From NCBI RefSeq assembly GCF_000730565.1, contig NZ_BBIQ01000001.1, positions 372,001 through 436,000 on the forward strand: DNA of 64,000 nt, written 5' to 3'. The notes beneath the pieces were generated by a model that saw nothing but the letters and a program-made list of their open reading frames with translations, made no database searches and was not told the DNA's origin. This document shows positions 46,828 through 55,699 of this stretch, in pieces. Source of the stretch: Pseudomonas fulva NBRC 16637 = DSM 17717. Its GTDB lineage: Bacteria; Pseudomonadota; Gammaproteobacteria; Pseudomonadales; Pseudomonadaceae. Both the position numbers and the translations under genes were made by a program. The first letter of the stretch is position 1. Each line of letters opens with the position of its first letter.

Positions 46828-48888
46828 ATGGCATTCGAAGCAATGTTCCAGCCGATCCAGATCGGCAAACTGACCGTCCGCAACCGCGTGCTCAGCACCG
46901 CGCACGCCGAGGTCTACGCCACTGACGGCGGCATGACGACCGACCGCTATGTGAAGTATTACGAAGAAAAGGCCAAGGGCGGCATCGGCCTGGCCATCTG
47001 CGGCGGCTCGTCCGTGGTGGCCATCGACAGCCCGCAGGAATGGTGGTCGTCGGTCAACCTGTCCACCGACCGTATCATTCCGCACTTCCAGAACCTGGCC
47101 GACGCCATGCACAAGCATGGCGCCAAGATCATGATTCAGATTACCCACATGGGGCGTCGCTCGCGCTGGGATGGTTTCAACTGGCCGACCCTGATGTCGC
47201 CCTCGGGCATCCGCGAACCGGTGCACCGTGCCACCTGCAAGACCATCGAGGTGGAAGAGATCTGGCGTGTGATCGGCAACTACGCGCAGGCAGCCCGCCG
47301 CGCCAAGGAAGGTGGCCTCGATGGCGTCGAGCTGTCGGCGGTGCACCAGCACATGATCGACCAGTTCTGGAGCCCGCGCGTCAACAAGCGTACCGACGAG
47401 TGGGGCGGCAGCTTCGAAGGCCGCATGAAGTTCGGCCTGGAAGTGCTCAAGGCCGTGCGTGCCGAAGTGGGCGACGACTTCTGCGTGGGCATGCGGATCT
47501 GCGGCGACGAGTTCCACCCCGATGGCCTCAGCCACGAAGACATGAAGCAGATCGCTGCCTATTACGATGGCACCGGCATGCTCGACTTCATCGGGGTAGT
47601 GGGCTCGGGTTGCGATACCCACAACACCCTGGCCAACGTCATCCCGAACATGAGCTACCCGCCAGAGCCGTTCCTGCACCTGGCAGCGGGCATCAAGGAA
47701 GTGGTCAAGGTCCCGGTCCTGCACGCGCAGAACATCAAGGACCCGAACCAGGCCACCCGGATTCTCGAAGGTGGTTATGTGGACATGGTCGGCATGACCC
47801 GTGCACACATGGCCGACCCCCACCTGATCGCCAAGATCAAGATGGGCCAGATCGACCAGATCAAGCAGTGCGTCGGCGCCAACTACTGCATCGACCGCCA
47901 GTACCAAGGCCTGGACGTGCTGTGCATCCAGAACGCCGCGACCTCGCGTGAGTACATGGGTGTGCCGCACATCATCGAGAAGACCACCGGCGCCAAGCGC
48001 AAGGTCGTCATCGTCGGTGCCGGCCCTGCAGGCATGGAGGCGGCGCGCGTGGCCGCCGAGCGTGGCCACGATGTGACCCTGTTCGAAAAACGCGACCAGA
48101 TCGGCGGTCAGATCACCATCGCGGCCAAGGCGCCGCAACGTGACCAGATCGCTGGTATTACCCGCTGGTACCAATTGGAGTTGGCCCGCCTGAAGGTGGA
48201 CCTGCGCCTGGGGACCGCGGCCGATGTAGACACCATTCAGGATCTGCGCCCGGACATCATCGTGCTGGCTGTGGGCGGGCATTCGTTCCTGGAGCAGAAC
48301 GAACACTGGGGTGCGGCCGAAGGGCTGGTGGTCAGCAGCTGGGACGTGCTCGATGGCAAGGTCGCGCCGGGCAAGAACGTGCTGGTGTACGACACCATCT
48401 GCGAGTTCACCGGCATGTCGGTGGCCGACTTCATCGCCGACAAGGGTAGCCAGGTCGAGATCGTCACCGACGACATCAAGCCGGGTGTCGCCATGGGCGG
48501 CACTACGTTCCCGACCTACTACCGCAGCATGTACCCCAAGGAAGTGATCATGACCGGGGACATGATGCTGGAGAAAGTCTACCGCGAGGGCGACAAGCTG
48601 GTCGCTGTGTTGGAGAACGAGTACACCGGCGCCAAGGAAGAGCGGGTGGTCGATCAGGTGGTGGTGGAGAACGGTGTGCGTCCGGACGAGCAGCTGTACT
48701 ACGCCCTCAAGGACGGTTCGCGCAACAAGGGCCAGATCGACGTGGAGGCGCTGTTCGCCATCAAGCCACAGCCGATCTTGAGCCAGCCAGGCGAAGGCTA
48801 CCTGCTGTACCGCATCGGCGACTGTGTGGCCCAGCGTAACGTGCATGCGGCGATCTACGATGCCTTGCGTCTGTGCAAGGACTTCTGA
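46828..48888 (+). CDS. dgcA: Dimethylglycine demethylase subunit DgcA
   Basis: 686 residues related to trimethylamine dehydrogenase. N-terminal FMN barrel (1 to about 370, FQPIQIGKLTVRNRVLSTAH start and VELSAVHQHMIDQFWSPRVN), 4Fe-4S Cys cluster (CVGANYCIDRQ...LCIQNA), then an NAD(P)/FAD-type domain beginning VVIVGAGPAGMEAARVAAE (GAGPAG at 397-402). Removes a methyl group from dimethylglycine to give sarcosine, passing electrons to DgcB and the ETF. A REPIN follows the stop. Confidence 0.93.
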   Translation: MAFEAMFQPIQIGKLTVRNRVLSTAHAEVYATDGGMTTDRYVKYYEEKAKGGIGLAICGGSSVVAIDSPQEWWSSVNLSTDRIIPHFQNLADAMHKHGAKIMIQITHMGRRSRWDGFNWPTLMSPSGIREPVHRATCKTIEVEEIWRVIGNYAQAARRAKEGGLDGVELSAVHQHMIDQFWSPRVNKRTDEWGGSFEGRMKFGLEVLKAVRAEVGDDFCVGMRICGDEFHPDGLSHEDMKQIAAYYDGTGMLDFIGVVGSGCDTHNTLANVIPNMSYPPEPFLHLAAGIKEVVKVPVLHAQNIKDPNQATRILEGGYVDMVGMTRAHMADPHLIAKIKMGQIDQIKQCVGANYCIDRQYQGLDVLCIQNAATSREYMGVPHIIEKTTGAKRKVVIVGAGPAGMEAARVAAERGHDVTLFEKRDQIGGQITIAAKAPQRDQIAGITRWYQLELARLKVDLRLGTAADVDTIQDLRPDIIVLAVGGHSFLEQNEHWGAAEGLVVSSWDVLDGKVAPGKNVLVYDTICEFTGMSVADFIADKGSQVEIVTDDIKPGVAMGGTTFPTYYRSMYPKEVIMTGDMMLEKVYREGDKLVAVLENEYTGAKEERVVDQVVVENGVRPDEQLYYALKDGSRNKGQIDVEALFAIKPQPILSQPGEGYLLYRIGDCVAQRNVHAAIYDALRLCKDF

Positions 48889-48918
48889 TCGCACCGCCTT
48901 TCTGAAAGCGGGACTGGC

Positions 48919-49041
48919 CCCCCTGTAGGAGCGGCCTTGTGCCACGAAAGGGTCGCGAAGCGGCCCCAGCATTTGATCAGTACCACGGATGCTGGGGCCG
49001 CTTCATAGCCCTTTCGCAGCACCAGGCCGCTCCCGCAGGGG
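48919..49041. repeat. Long REPIN hairpin inside the dgc operon
   Basis: A near-complete inverted repeat of about 53 nt per arm: left arm 48919-48972 starts CCCCTGTAGGAGCGGCCTTG, right arm 48989-49041 ends CAGGCCGCTCCCGCAGGGG. It lies between dgcA and dgcB, which are cotranscribed elsewhere; it may tune the transcript ratio. Confidence 0.8.
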
Positions 49042-49094
49042 CCCGCGCTGGCCTTCGGGGTGGCGCAAGAATCTAGCTGTTGTGGGAGCTTCCC

Positions 49095-51050
49095 ATGTTG
49101 AACACCCTTCTACCCATCCTGCTGTTCGCCGCGCTCGGGCTTGCCGTGCTCGGTGCGCTGCGCCGTGTGAACATGTGGCGCCGAGGCCGACCCTCCAAGG
49201 TGGACCTGATCGGCGGTCTGCTGGCCATGCCGCGCCGCTACCTGGTGGACCTGCACCACGTGGTCGAGCGCGACAAGTACATGTCCAATACCCACGTGGC
49301 CACCGCTGGCGGCTTCGTGCTGTCGGCGCTGCTGGCGATCCTGGTGCATGGTTTCGGCCTGCAGAGCAAGATCTTGGGCTACGCCTTGCTGCTGGCCACG
49401 GTGATCATGTTCACCGGCGCCATCTTCGTCTTCAAGCGCCGCCTGAACCCGCCTTCGCGCCTGTCCAAGGGCCCTTGGATGCGCCTGCCCAAGAGCCTGC
49501 TGGTATTTGCTGCCAGCTTCTTCATCGCCACCTTGCCCGTGGCCGGTATTCTGCCGGCCAACACGGGCGGCTGGGTGATGGTCGGGATTCTGGGCCTGGG
49601 CGTGCTGTGGGGCGTGTCGGAGCTTTTCTTCGGCATGACCTGGGGCGGGCCCATGAAGCACGCCTTCGCCGGTGCCCTGCACCTGGCCTGGCACCGGCGC
49701 GCCGAGCGTTTCGGTGGCGGGCGCTCCACTGGCCTCAAGCCGCTGGACCTGGAAGACCCCCGTGCGCCGCTTGGCGTTGAAAAGCCAGTGGACTTCACCT
49801 GGAACCAACTGCTGGGCTTTGACGCCTGCGTGCAGTGCGGCAAGTGCGAGGCCATGTGCCCGGCCTTTGCCGCCGGACAGCCGTTGAACCCGAAAAAACT
49901 CATTCAGGACATGGTCATCGGCCTGGCGGGCGGCACCGATGCCAAGTTCGCTGGCAGCCCCTATCCTGGCAAGCCGTTGGGTGAGCACGGCGGCCACCCC
50001 CACCAGCCTATCGTCAATGGGCTGGTCGATGCCGAGACACTGTGGTCCTGCACCACCTGCCGCGCGTGTGTGGAAGAGTGCCCGATGATGATCGAGCATG
50101 TCGATGCCATCGTCGACATGCGCCGTCACCTGACGCTTGAAAAAGGCGCCACCCCGAACAAGGGCGCCGAGGTGCTGGACAACCTGATCGCCACCGACAA
50201 CCCGGGCGGTTTCGCCCCGGGCGGGCGCATGAACTGGGCGGCTGACCTCAACCTCAAACTGCTGGCGGACGTCAAACGTACCGACGTGCTGTTCTGGGTG
50301 GGTGATGGCGCCTTCGACATGCGCAACCAGCGCACCCTGCGCGCGTTCGTCAAGGTGCTCAAGGCCTCTGGCGTCGATTTCGCCGTGCTTGGCCTGGAGG
50401 AGCGCGACAGTGGTGACGTGGCGCGCCGTCTGGGTGATGAAGCCACGTTCCAGCAATTGGCCAAGCGCAACATTCAGACCCTGGCCAAATACACGTTCCA
50501 ACGCATCGTTACCTGCGACCCGCACAGCTTCCATGTGCTCAAGAATGAATACGGTGCGCTGGGTGGCAACTACCAGGTGCAGCACCACAGCACCTACATT
50601 GCCGAGCTGATCGGTGCCAACAAGCTCAACCTGGGGCAGCACAAGGGCGGCAGCGTCACCTACCACGACCCGTGCTACCTGGGCCGCTACAACGGCGAGT
50701 ACGAGGCGCCTCGCGAGGTGCTTCGCGCATTGGGCATCGAAGTTCGCGAAATGGAGCGCTCGGGCTTTCGCTCACGCTGCTGTGGCGGTGGCGGCGGTGC
50801 GCCGATCACCGACATCCCGGGCAAACAGCGTATTCCCGACATGCGCATGGACGACATCCGCACCACCGAAGCCGAAGTGGTCGCCGTGGGCTGCCCGCAG
50901 TGCACGGCCATGCTCGAAGGGGTGGTAGAGCCACGGCCGCTGATCAAGGATTTGGCCGAACTGGTGGCCGATGTGCTGATCGAGGAAGAGGCCCAGCCAG
51001 CGGCTGCCAAACCTGCGAAATCCAAACGTGAACCTGCGGAGGTGCATTGA
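49095..51050 (+). CDS. dgcB: Dimethylglycine demethylase subunit DgcB (Fe-S, membrane)
   Basis: 651 residues. N-terminal membrane part (about five segments, 1-190), two ferredoxin-type 4Fe-4S motifs (CVQCGKCEAMCPAF and CTTCRACVEECPMM) and C-terminal CCG domains (RCCGGGGG, GCPQC) as in heterodisulfide-reductase-like electron carriers. Couples DgcA to the respiratory chain or ETF. ATG 49095 has GGGAG 6 nt upstream; a GTG five codons upstream is not used. Its stop overlaps etfA (TGATG). Confidence 0.92.
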   Translation: MLNTLLPILLFAALGLAVLGALRRVNMWRRGRPSKVDLIGGLLAMPRRYLVDLHHVVERDKYMSNTHVATAGGFVLSALLAILVHGFGLQSKILGYALLLATVIMFTGAIFVFKRRLNPPSRLSKGPWMRLPKSLLVFAASFFIATLPVAGILPANTGGWVMVGILGLGVLWGVSELFFGMTWGGPMKHAFAGALHLAWHRRAERFGGGRSTGLKPLDLEDPRAPLGVEKPVDFTWNQLLGFDACVQCGKCEAMCPAFAAGQPLNPKKLIQDMVIGLAGGTDAKFAGSPYPGKPLGEHGGHPHQPIVNGLVDAETLWSCTTCRACVEECPMMIEHVDAIVDMRRHLTLEKGATPNKGAEVLDNLIATDNPGGFAPGGRMNWAADLNLKLLADVKRTDVLFWVGDGAFDMRNQRTLRAFVKVLKASGVDFAVLGLEERDSGDVARRLGDEATFQQLAKRNIQTLAKYTFQRIVTCDPHSFHVLKNEYGALGGNYQVQHHSTYIAELIGANKLNLGQHKGGSVTYHDPCYLGRYNGEYEAPREVLRALGIEVREMERSGFRSRCCGGGGGAPITDIPGKQRIPDMRMDDIRTTEAEVVAVGCPQCTAMLEGVVEPRPLIKDLAELVADVLIEEEAQPAAAKPAKSKREPAEVH

Positions 51051-52282
51051 TGAGCGACATCATCCGCCGCGACCCTCGCGCCGAGTGGATCGCCCGTAAC
51101 CGTCTGCATCCGCTGCATGCGGCCATGCAGACGCAACAAACCAGCTGGATGGGGCCCAACGGCCTCATGCGCAAGAACCCCCATGCCAGTGCGGCTGGCT
51201 TCATCGGCCCCAACGGCCTCAAGCGTATCGACCGCTCGGGGGCCCAGCAGGGCACCAGCGGTGGCGCACGGCGTAGCGCTGCGGCCGAAGTGCAGTTGCC
51301 GCTGCACCAGGTGGCAGAGCCTGCGTTCTACATTGCCGTGGTACCGGACATGATCGGCGGGCGCCTGGGTAGCCACGACCGCGACCTGCTGGGCCTGGCC
51401 CATGGGTTGGCGGGCAGCGACGGCGCGGTACTGGCCATCGTGTTCGGCGAGCACAAGGAAACCAACTTTGCCGCCGCAGGCGTGGACCGCTTGCTGGTCA
51501 TCGAAGGCGAGGCGTACCAAGGGTATGCACCGGAGCAGTTGGTGCAGGGCCTGCGCGCTGTCGATAACCAGTTCGCCCCGCGTCACTGGCTGCTGCCAGA
51601 CAGCCGTTCCGGCGGTGGCGAGCTCGGCCGACGCCTCGGTGCTGCGCTGGGTGAGCGACCGGCAACGCGTGTCTGGCAGGTCAAGGACGGCCAGTGCATC
51701 GGCCGCGCCGGTGCGGGGCAGCAAGACATGCAACGCGTGCTGCCACGCCTGATCCTGGCTGCGGCCGAATGTGCAGAGCCTGTGAGCGAAACCCGTCACG
51801 AGGCCTTGCCGGTCGAGCTGTCCGGCAGTGTGGCGCGCAGTATCTCGCGCATCGAGGACCTGGGCTCGGTGGCCGTCGACCCGGCCAAGATCGCCATGGC
51901 CGAAGCCGAGTTCATTGTATCCGGTGGCAACGGTGTCAAGGACTGGGCCCTGTTTCACAAGGCGACCACCGCATTGGGCGCGACCCAAGGTGCATCGCGG
52001 GTGGCGGTGGACGATGGCCACATGCCGCGTGATCGCCAAGTCGGCGCTACGGGGACGTGGGTAACGGCTCGTGTGTACATGGCGGTGGGTATCTCTGGCG
52101 CTATCCAGCACCTGCAGGGCATCGGTGCCTGCGACAAGGTGGTGGCGATCAACATGGACCCCGGTTGCGACATGATCAAACGCGCCGACCTGTCGGTGAT
52201 TGGCGACAGCGCGGCGATTCTTCAGGCACTGATCGACGCTGTGGAGCAGTTCCGCAACGGCGCCCAGCGTGACGCGGCATAA
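51050..52282 (+). CDS. etfA: Electron transfer flavoprotein alpha subunit (dgc-linked)
   Basis: 410 residues, longer at the N-terminus than housekeeping EtfA. C-terminal FAD domain: EFIVSGGNGVKDWALFHKATTALGA, then GATGTWVTARVYMAVGISGAIQHLQG and INMDPGCDMIKRADLSVIGD. Accepts electrons from DgcAB (or sarcosine metabolism). ATG 51050 overlaps the dgcB stop; GGAGG is close upstream. Confidence 0.92.
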   Translation: MSDIIRRDPRAEWIARNRLHPLHAAMQTQQTSWMGPNGLMRKNPHASAAGFIGPNGLKRIDRSGAQQGTSGGARRSAAAEVQLPLHQVAEPAFYIAVVPDMIGGRLGSHDRDLLGLAHGLAGSDGAVLAIVFGEHKETNFAAAGVDRLLVIEGEAYQGYAPEQLVQGLRAVDNQFAPRHWLLPDSRSGGGELGRRLGAALGERPATRVWQVKDGQCIGRAGAGQQDMQRVLPRLILAAAECAEPVSETRHEALPVELSGSVARSISRIEDLGSVAVDPAKIAMAEAEFIVSGGNGVKDWALFHKATTALGATQGASRVAVDDGHMPRDRQVGATGTWVTARVYMAVGISGAIQHLQGIGACDKVVAINMDPGCDMIKRADLSVIGDSAAILQALIDAVEQFRNGAQRDAA

Positions 52283-52292
52283 GGGCACGAGC

Positions 52293-53063
52293 ATGAGTAC
52301 GAAAGTCATCAGCCTGGTTTCGATCGGTGCGCACCCAAGCTCCGGTCGCGCGCGGCGCGCCGAGCAGGACTCACGGGCGGTCGAGTTGGGTCTGCAACTG
52401 GCCGGCGAGGACCTGCAAGTCGTGCATGCAGGGGATCCCCGTGAGGAGGCTTTGCGCGGTTACCTGGGCATGGGCCTGGAACACCTTGATGTGCTCGAGC
52501 AACCCGCCGGCGCCGATGTGCTGGGGGTGCTGGGCGATTACCTGCGCGGTGCCGGTGCGCAACTGGTGCTTACCGGCAGCCAGGCCGAGACGGGGGAGGG
52601 GTCGGGCATGCTGCCGTTCCTGCTCGCTGAAAAACTGGGCTGGCCGCTGGTGGTGGGGCTGGCCGAGGTGGAATCCATCGAGAACGGTACTGCCCAAGTG
52701 TTGCAGGCGTTACCGCGCGGTCAGCGCCGGCGTTTGAAGGTACGCCTGCCCATGGTGGCGACGGTGGATAACGCCGCGCCCAAGCCGCGTCAAAGTGCCT
52801 TCGGACCAGCGCGCCGTGGTGTGCTAGCGGCGCAGGACGTACAGGTGGTGGACGATGAACTGCTGGGCGAAGAGGCCCTGCAACCGGCCCGCCCACGGCC
52901 CAAACGGCTGAAGGTTATCAAGGCCAAAAGCGGCGCCGACCGCATGAAGGCCGCCACGGCCAAGGCCAGCGGGGGCGGGGGCAAAGTGTTGAAGGACGTC
53001 ACGCCGCAGGAAGGTGCCGAGGCCATTGTGAAACTATTGGTGGAGGAAGGCGTACTGCGCTGA
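52293..53063 (+). CDS. etfB: Electron transfer flavoprotein beta subunit (dgc-linked)
   Basis: 256 residues. AMP/FAD-supporting Rossmann-like fold: ISLVSIGAHPSSGRARRAEQDSRAVE, VLTGSQAETGEGSGMLPFLLAEKLGWP, and VRLPMVATVDNA. Partner of the upstream EtfA. ATG 52293 lies 10 nt after the etfA stop. The C-terminal tail is long and Lys-rich. Confidence 0.9.
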   Translation: MSTKVISLVSIGAHPSSGRARRAEQDSRAVELGLQLAGEDLQVVHAGDPREEALRGYLGMGLEHLDVLEQPAGADVLGVLGDYLRGAGAQLVLTGSQAETGEGSGMLPFLLAEKLGWPLVVGLAEVESIENGTAQVLQALPRGQRRRLKVRLPMVATVDNAAPKPRQSAFGPARRGVLAAQDVQVVDDELLGEEALQPARPRPKRLKVIKAKSGADRMKAATAKASGGGGKVLKDVTPQEGAEAIVKLLVEEGVLR

Positions 53064-53116
53064 TGGGCATGCCTGGCGACTGAACCCGCCAGGCATCCCG
53101 CGCAGCGGCTGGCATC

Positions 53117-53165
53117 GGCTGTGCCGGTGATCGCGGGCAAGCCCGCTTCCACCGGGGAGCACAGC
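53117..53165. repeat. REP-type palindrome after etfB
   Basis: GGCTGTGCCGGTGATCGCGG and the opposing CCACCGGGGAGCACAGC arms surround GCGGGCAAGCCCGC. Lies between etfB and the RHS gene and probably marks the end of the dgc operon. Confidence 0.65.
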
Positions 53166-53263
53166 GGGTGACGCGCGCCGTGCAAGACCTGTCATTTTTG
53201 CCAGTACCCCCAGCGCTGCATGCCCGTCTATCCTGCACGCATGCCACGCGAGTTCGGGGAATC

Positions 53264-54058
53264 ATGCCGATCTTTCTCTACAGCGCCAACCGACGACATC
53301 CCGTATCAGACACCGGGCGCCAAGGTCATCGGGCTTATTCGCCCTATGGCACTGGGAACGAGCTCTCGGAGCCAAGCCTTGCCTTTTGTGGAGAGTTGCG
53401 CGATCCGCTGACGTTCAGCTACCCGCTGGGGAATGGACACCGGCACTACAAGCCATCGCTCATGCGCTTCCATTCACCCGACATATTGAGCCCATTCGGT
53501 AACGGCGGCTTGAATGCCTATGCCTACTGCGTGGGTGATCCAGTCAACCACAGCGACCCTACTGGGCAAAAGCCAGAGGAATATGTGCTGCCAGTCCTGA
53601 GCATCTTCACCAACCTCATGGGCGTCTTTATCAGCGGCCTACGTTTCAGGTCTTTCCATAAACGGATCAATTCGGCTTCCCAAACTGCCGTGGAAGCTCT
53701 TCAACCGCTGATACCCAAGCCAACGCGGGCTGATTGGGTGTTATCGAGTATCAGCGCCCTATCGGGTACGGCGGGGTTGACCATTGGGGTGACCAGAGCG
53801 GTCGACCCGGACAGCAAATGGCAAACCTGGGCGCTTGCAGCGCTGACGATAGTGTCGCTGGGCACCTCTACCTATGAAGCGTGGAGGCTGGCTCAAGCGA
53901 AACCGTGGCGACTAAACGTGCCCGAACTCGTTAACCTGCCGTTGGCCGAGCGATCGGTGAGTGCCCCTGACAGGGCTTCAGGGAGACGCAGGCACTCTGC
54001 AGACCCTGGCACCTCGGAAAGGATGCGGACTCAGGCTGCAACTATAAGATCTACTTAA
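53264..54058 (+). CDS. Orphan RHS-repeat core protein with hydrophobic C-terminal tip
   Basis: 264 residues. Residues about 1-101 are the RHS-associated core: AYSPYGTGNEL, FCGELRDP, YPLGNGHRHY, PSLMRFHSPDILSPFG, GGLNAYAYC and GDPVNHSDPTG (98-101). Everything N-terminal in a normal RHS protein is missing. Residues 102-264 form a variable tip with about three hydrophobic segments, not a recognised nuclease. GGGGAATC precedes the ATG, so it looks translated as it stands. More AT-rich than etfB and gbcA and interrupts the dgc-gbc array. Could be a cassette toxin-like tip or a decayed fragment; no immunity gene is seen. Confidence 0.78.
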   Translation: MPIFLYSANRRHPVSDTGRQGHRAYSPYGTGNELSEPSLAFCGELRDPLTFSYPLGNGHRHYKPSLMRFHSPDILSPFGNGGLNAYAYCVGDPVNHSDPTGQKPEEYVLPVLSIFTNLMGVFISGLRFRSFHKRINSASQTAVEALQPLIPKPTRADWVLSSISALSGTAGLTIGVTRAVDPDSKWQTWALAALTIVSLGTSTYEAWRLAQAKPWRLNVPELVNLPLAERSVSAPDRASGRRRHSADPGTSERMRTQAATIRST

Positions 54059-54074
54059 TGCCGGCTTGAAGAAA

Positions 54075-54098
54075 GGATAGCGACAGTTGCCGCTATCC
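54075..54098 (-). terminator. Terminator after gbcA, shared with the RHS gene
   Basis: GGATAGCG (54075-54082) and CGCTATCC (54091-54098) form a perfect 8-bp stem; on the minus strand TTTCTTC follows. Sits between the convergent RHS gene and gbcA. Confidence 0.65.
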
Positions 54099-54112
54099 CG
54101 GCTTCTAGCCAG

Positions 54113-55405
54113 TTACTGCGCCTGCACTTCCTTCAGATACGGCGCAGGCTCCGCCCCCAGGTTGTTCAGCAAGCGCCCGCTGTACCAGTCGATGAAGTTC
54201 ACCACCCCAAACTCATACGTCTTGGAGTAAGGACCAGGCTGGTACGCCGTGGAGTTGATGCCACGTTGGTTCTCTTCGGCCAGGCGGCGGTCCTGGTCGT
54301 TGGTGGCGTCCCATACCTTGCGCATGTTTTCTGGGTTGTAGTCCACGCCTTCGACGGCATCCTTGTGCACCAGCCACTTGGTGGTGACCATGGTTTCCTG
54401 GGCACTGATCGGCCACACGGTGAACACGATCATGTGATCGCCCATGCAGTGGTTCCAGGAGTGCGGCAGGTGCAGGATGCGCATCGAGCCCAGGTCCGGG
54501 TTCTTGATGCGGCCCATCAACTTCTTGCAGGCCTGCTTGCCATCCATGGTCATCGAAACCGTGCCCTTGAGCAGCGGCATGCGTACGATACGGTTACGCA
54601 GGCCATGGCTCTTGTGCAGGTACGGGATCTTCTCGGCCTCCCAGGCGGCAGCAGAGGCGGCCACGTGGTCCTTGAATTCCTGGCTGGCGCGCGGGTCGTT
54701 GGTGTCGTCCCACTCCAGCAGGGTCTGCAACAGTTCCGGGTGCGAGCCATTGCAGTGGTAGCACTCGCGGTTGTTCTCCAGCACCAGCTTCCAGTTGGCC
54801 TTTTCCATCAAGGTGGTCTGCACCGCCACCTTGGCGTTTTCCATGTCGTACGGTTCCATGTAGTGGTCCAGGGTGGCCAGGAACTCGTCGATGGCTGGCG
54901 GGTTTTCCGCCAGGCTGATGAAGATGTAACCGCCAGCGACCTTCACGTTCACAGGCTTCAGGCCGTACTGGTTCATGTCGAAGTCAGCGCCCATCTCGGT
55001 GCCGGCGAACAGCAGGCGGCCGTCCAGCTCGTAGGTCCACTGGTGGTAAGGGCACACCAGCTTGGCCACCTTGCCTTTTTCGCTGACGCACAGGCGCGAG
55101 CCGCGGTGACGGCAGACGTTGTGAAACGCATGCACCTTGCCCTCGGTGCCGCGCACGACAATGATCGGGTTCTTGCCGATCTGCAGCGTGAGGTAATTGC
55201 CTTTCGCCGGGATCTCGCAGGTCATGCCAGCGATCAGCCACTCCTTGTGGAAAATCTCCTGCATGTCGATCTGGAACAGACGCTCGTCGGTGTAGAAAGG
55301 CTGGGGCAGCGAGTAGGTGCGCTCGCGGTTTTGCAGCATCTCGGCGGTCGCCTTGCGTGCAGGTTCAAGTGGATCGCCCAGGCTCAGGGTTGCGGTGACG
55401 TCCAT
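54113..55405 (-). CDS. gbcA: Glycine betaine demethylase, Rieske oxygenase subunit
   Basis: 430 residues. Rieske 2Fe-2S motif CRHRGSRLCVSEKGKVAKLVCPYHQW (C-x-H ... C-x2-H; two short parts CRHRGS and CPYHQW) near residue 100, and the mononuclear iron site in NNRECYHCNGSHPELL near 210. Removes one methyl group from glycine betaine, giving dimethylglycine and formaldehyde, with GbcB as reductase. ATG 55405 fits the family start; an upstream ATG (55438) adds a tail not seen in the family. Divergent from gbcB. Confidence 0.94.
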   Translation of the reverse strand: MDVTATLSLGDPLEPARKATAEMLQNRERTYSLPQPFYTDERLFQIDMQEIFHKEWLIAGMTCEIPAKGNYLTLQIGKNPIIVVRGTEGKVHAFHNVCRHRGSRLCVSEKGKVAKLVCPYHQWTYELDGRLLFAGTEMGADFDMNQYGLKPVNVKVAGGYIFISLAENPPAIDEFLATLDHYMEPYDMENAKVAVQTTLMEKANWKLVLENNRECYHCNGSHPELLQTLLEWDDTNDPRASQEFKDHVAASAAAWEAEKIPYLHKSHGLRNRIVRMPLLKGTVSMTMDGKQACKKLMGRIKNPDLGSMRILHLPHSWNHCMGDHMIVFTVWPISAQETMVTTKWLVHKDAVEGVDYNPENMRKVWDATNDQDRRLAEENQRGINSTAYQPGPYSKTYEFGVVNFIDWYSGRLLNNLGAEPAPYLKEVQAQ

Positions 55406-55544
55406 CGTGTATTCCTCGGGGCCGTGCGCGGCCGGCAAAAGGTGGCTAATCGTTGTTGTGGTGCCGCAAGGCTGTTAACCATGAACAGCGTGTTGTTTTG
55501 CGGTGGAGTGTGCGTGCGAAGGCGGCGTGAACCGTATCCATGGG

Positions 55545-55569
55545 CGACATGGCCGATTTGAATTACGAC
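55545..55569 (-). promoter_or_regulatory. GbdR-like site upstream of gbcA
   Basis: On the minus strand GTCGT (55569-55565) and GTCGC (55548-55544) are 21 bp apart, the second inside CCATGTCGCCCATGGAT. It aligns over about 38 nt with the choX-sdaB site and lies about 140 nt before the gbcA ATG. Confidence 0.6.
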
Positions 55570-55595
55570 GCCGCAACCCTTGTCGTGCGGGGCTG

Positions 55596-55625
55596 GTCGC
55601 GATAAGTACGCCGATGTCGCTGGCA
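55596..55625 (+). promoter_or_regulatory. GbdR-like site upstream of gbcB
   Basis: GTCGC at 55596 and GTCGC at 55616 (in CGATGTCGCTGG), 20 bp apart, about 80 nt upstream of the gbcB ATG on the coding strand. Divergent gbcA has its own copy, so each promoter appears to have one. Confidence 0.5.
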
Positions 55626-55699
55626 GGAATGTTCAAGGTCGCAAGCTTGAGCATCATCCGAGCCATAAAAAGGCCAACTGTCGGCTGCTGGAGATGAAC

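Noticed and set aside
46246-48972. 908-residue minus-strand open frame
   Set aside because: Antisense to DUF5943 and dgcA, which carry full functional motifs; a high-GC codon-bias artefact.
49110-50666. 518-residue minus-strand open frame
   Set aside because: Antisense to dgcB with its ferredoxin motifs; no signal of its own.
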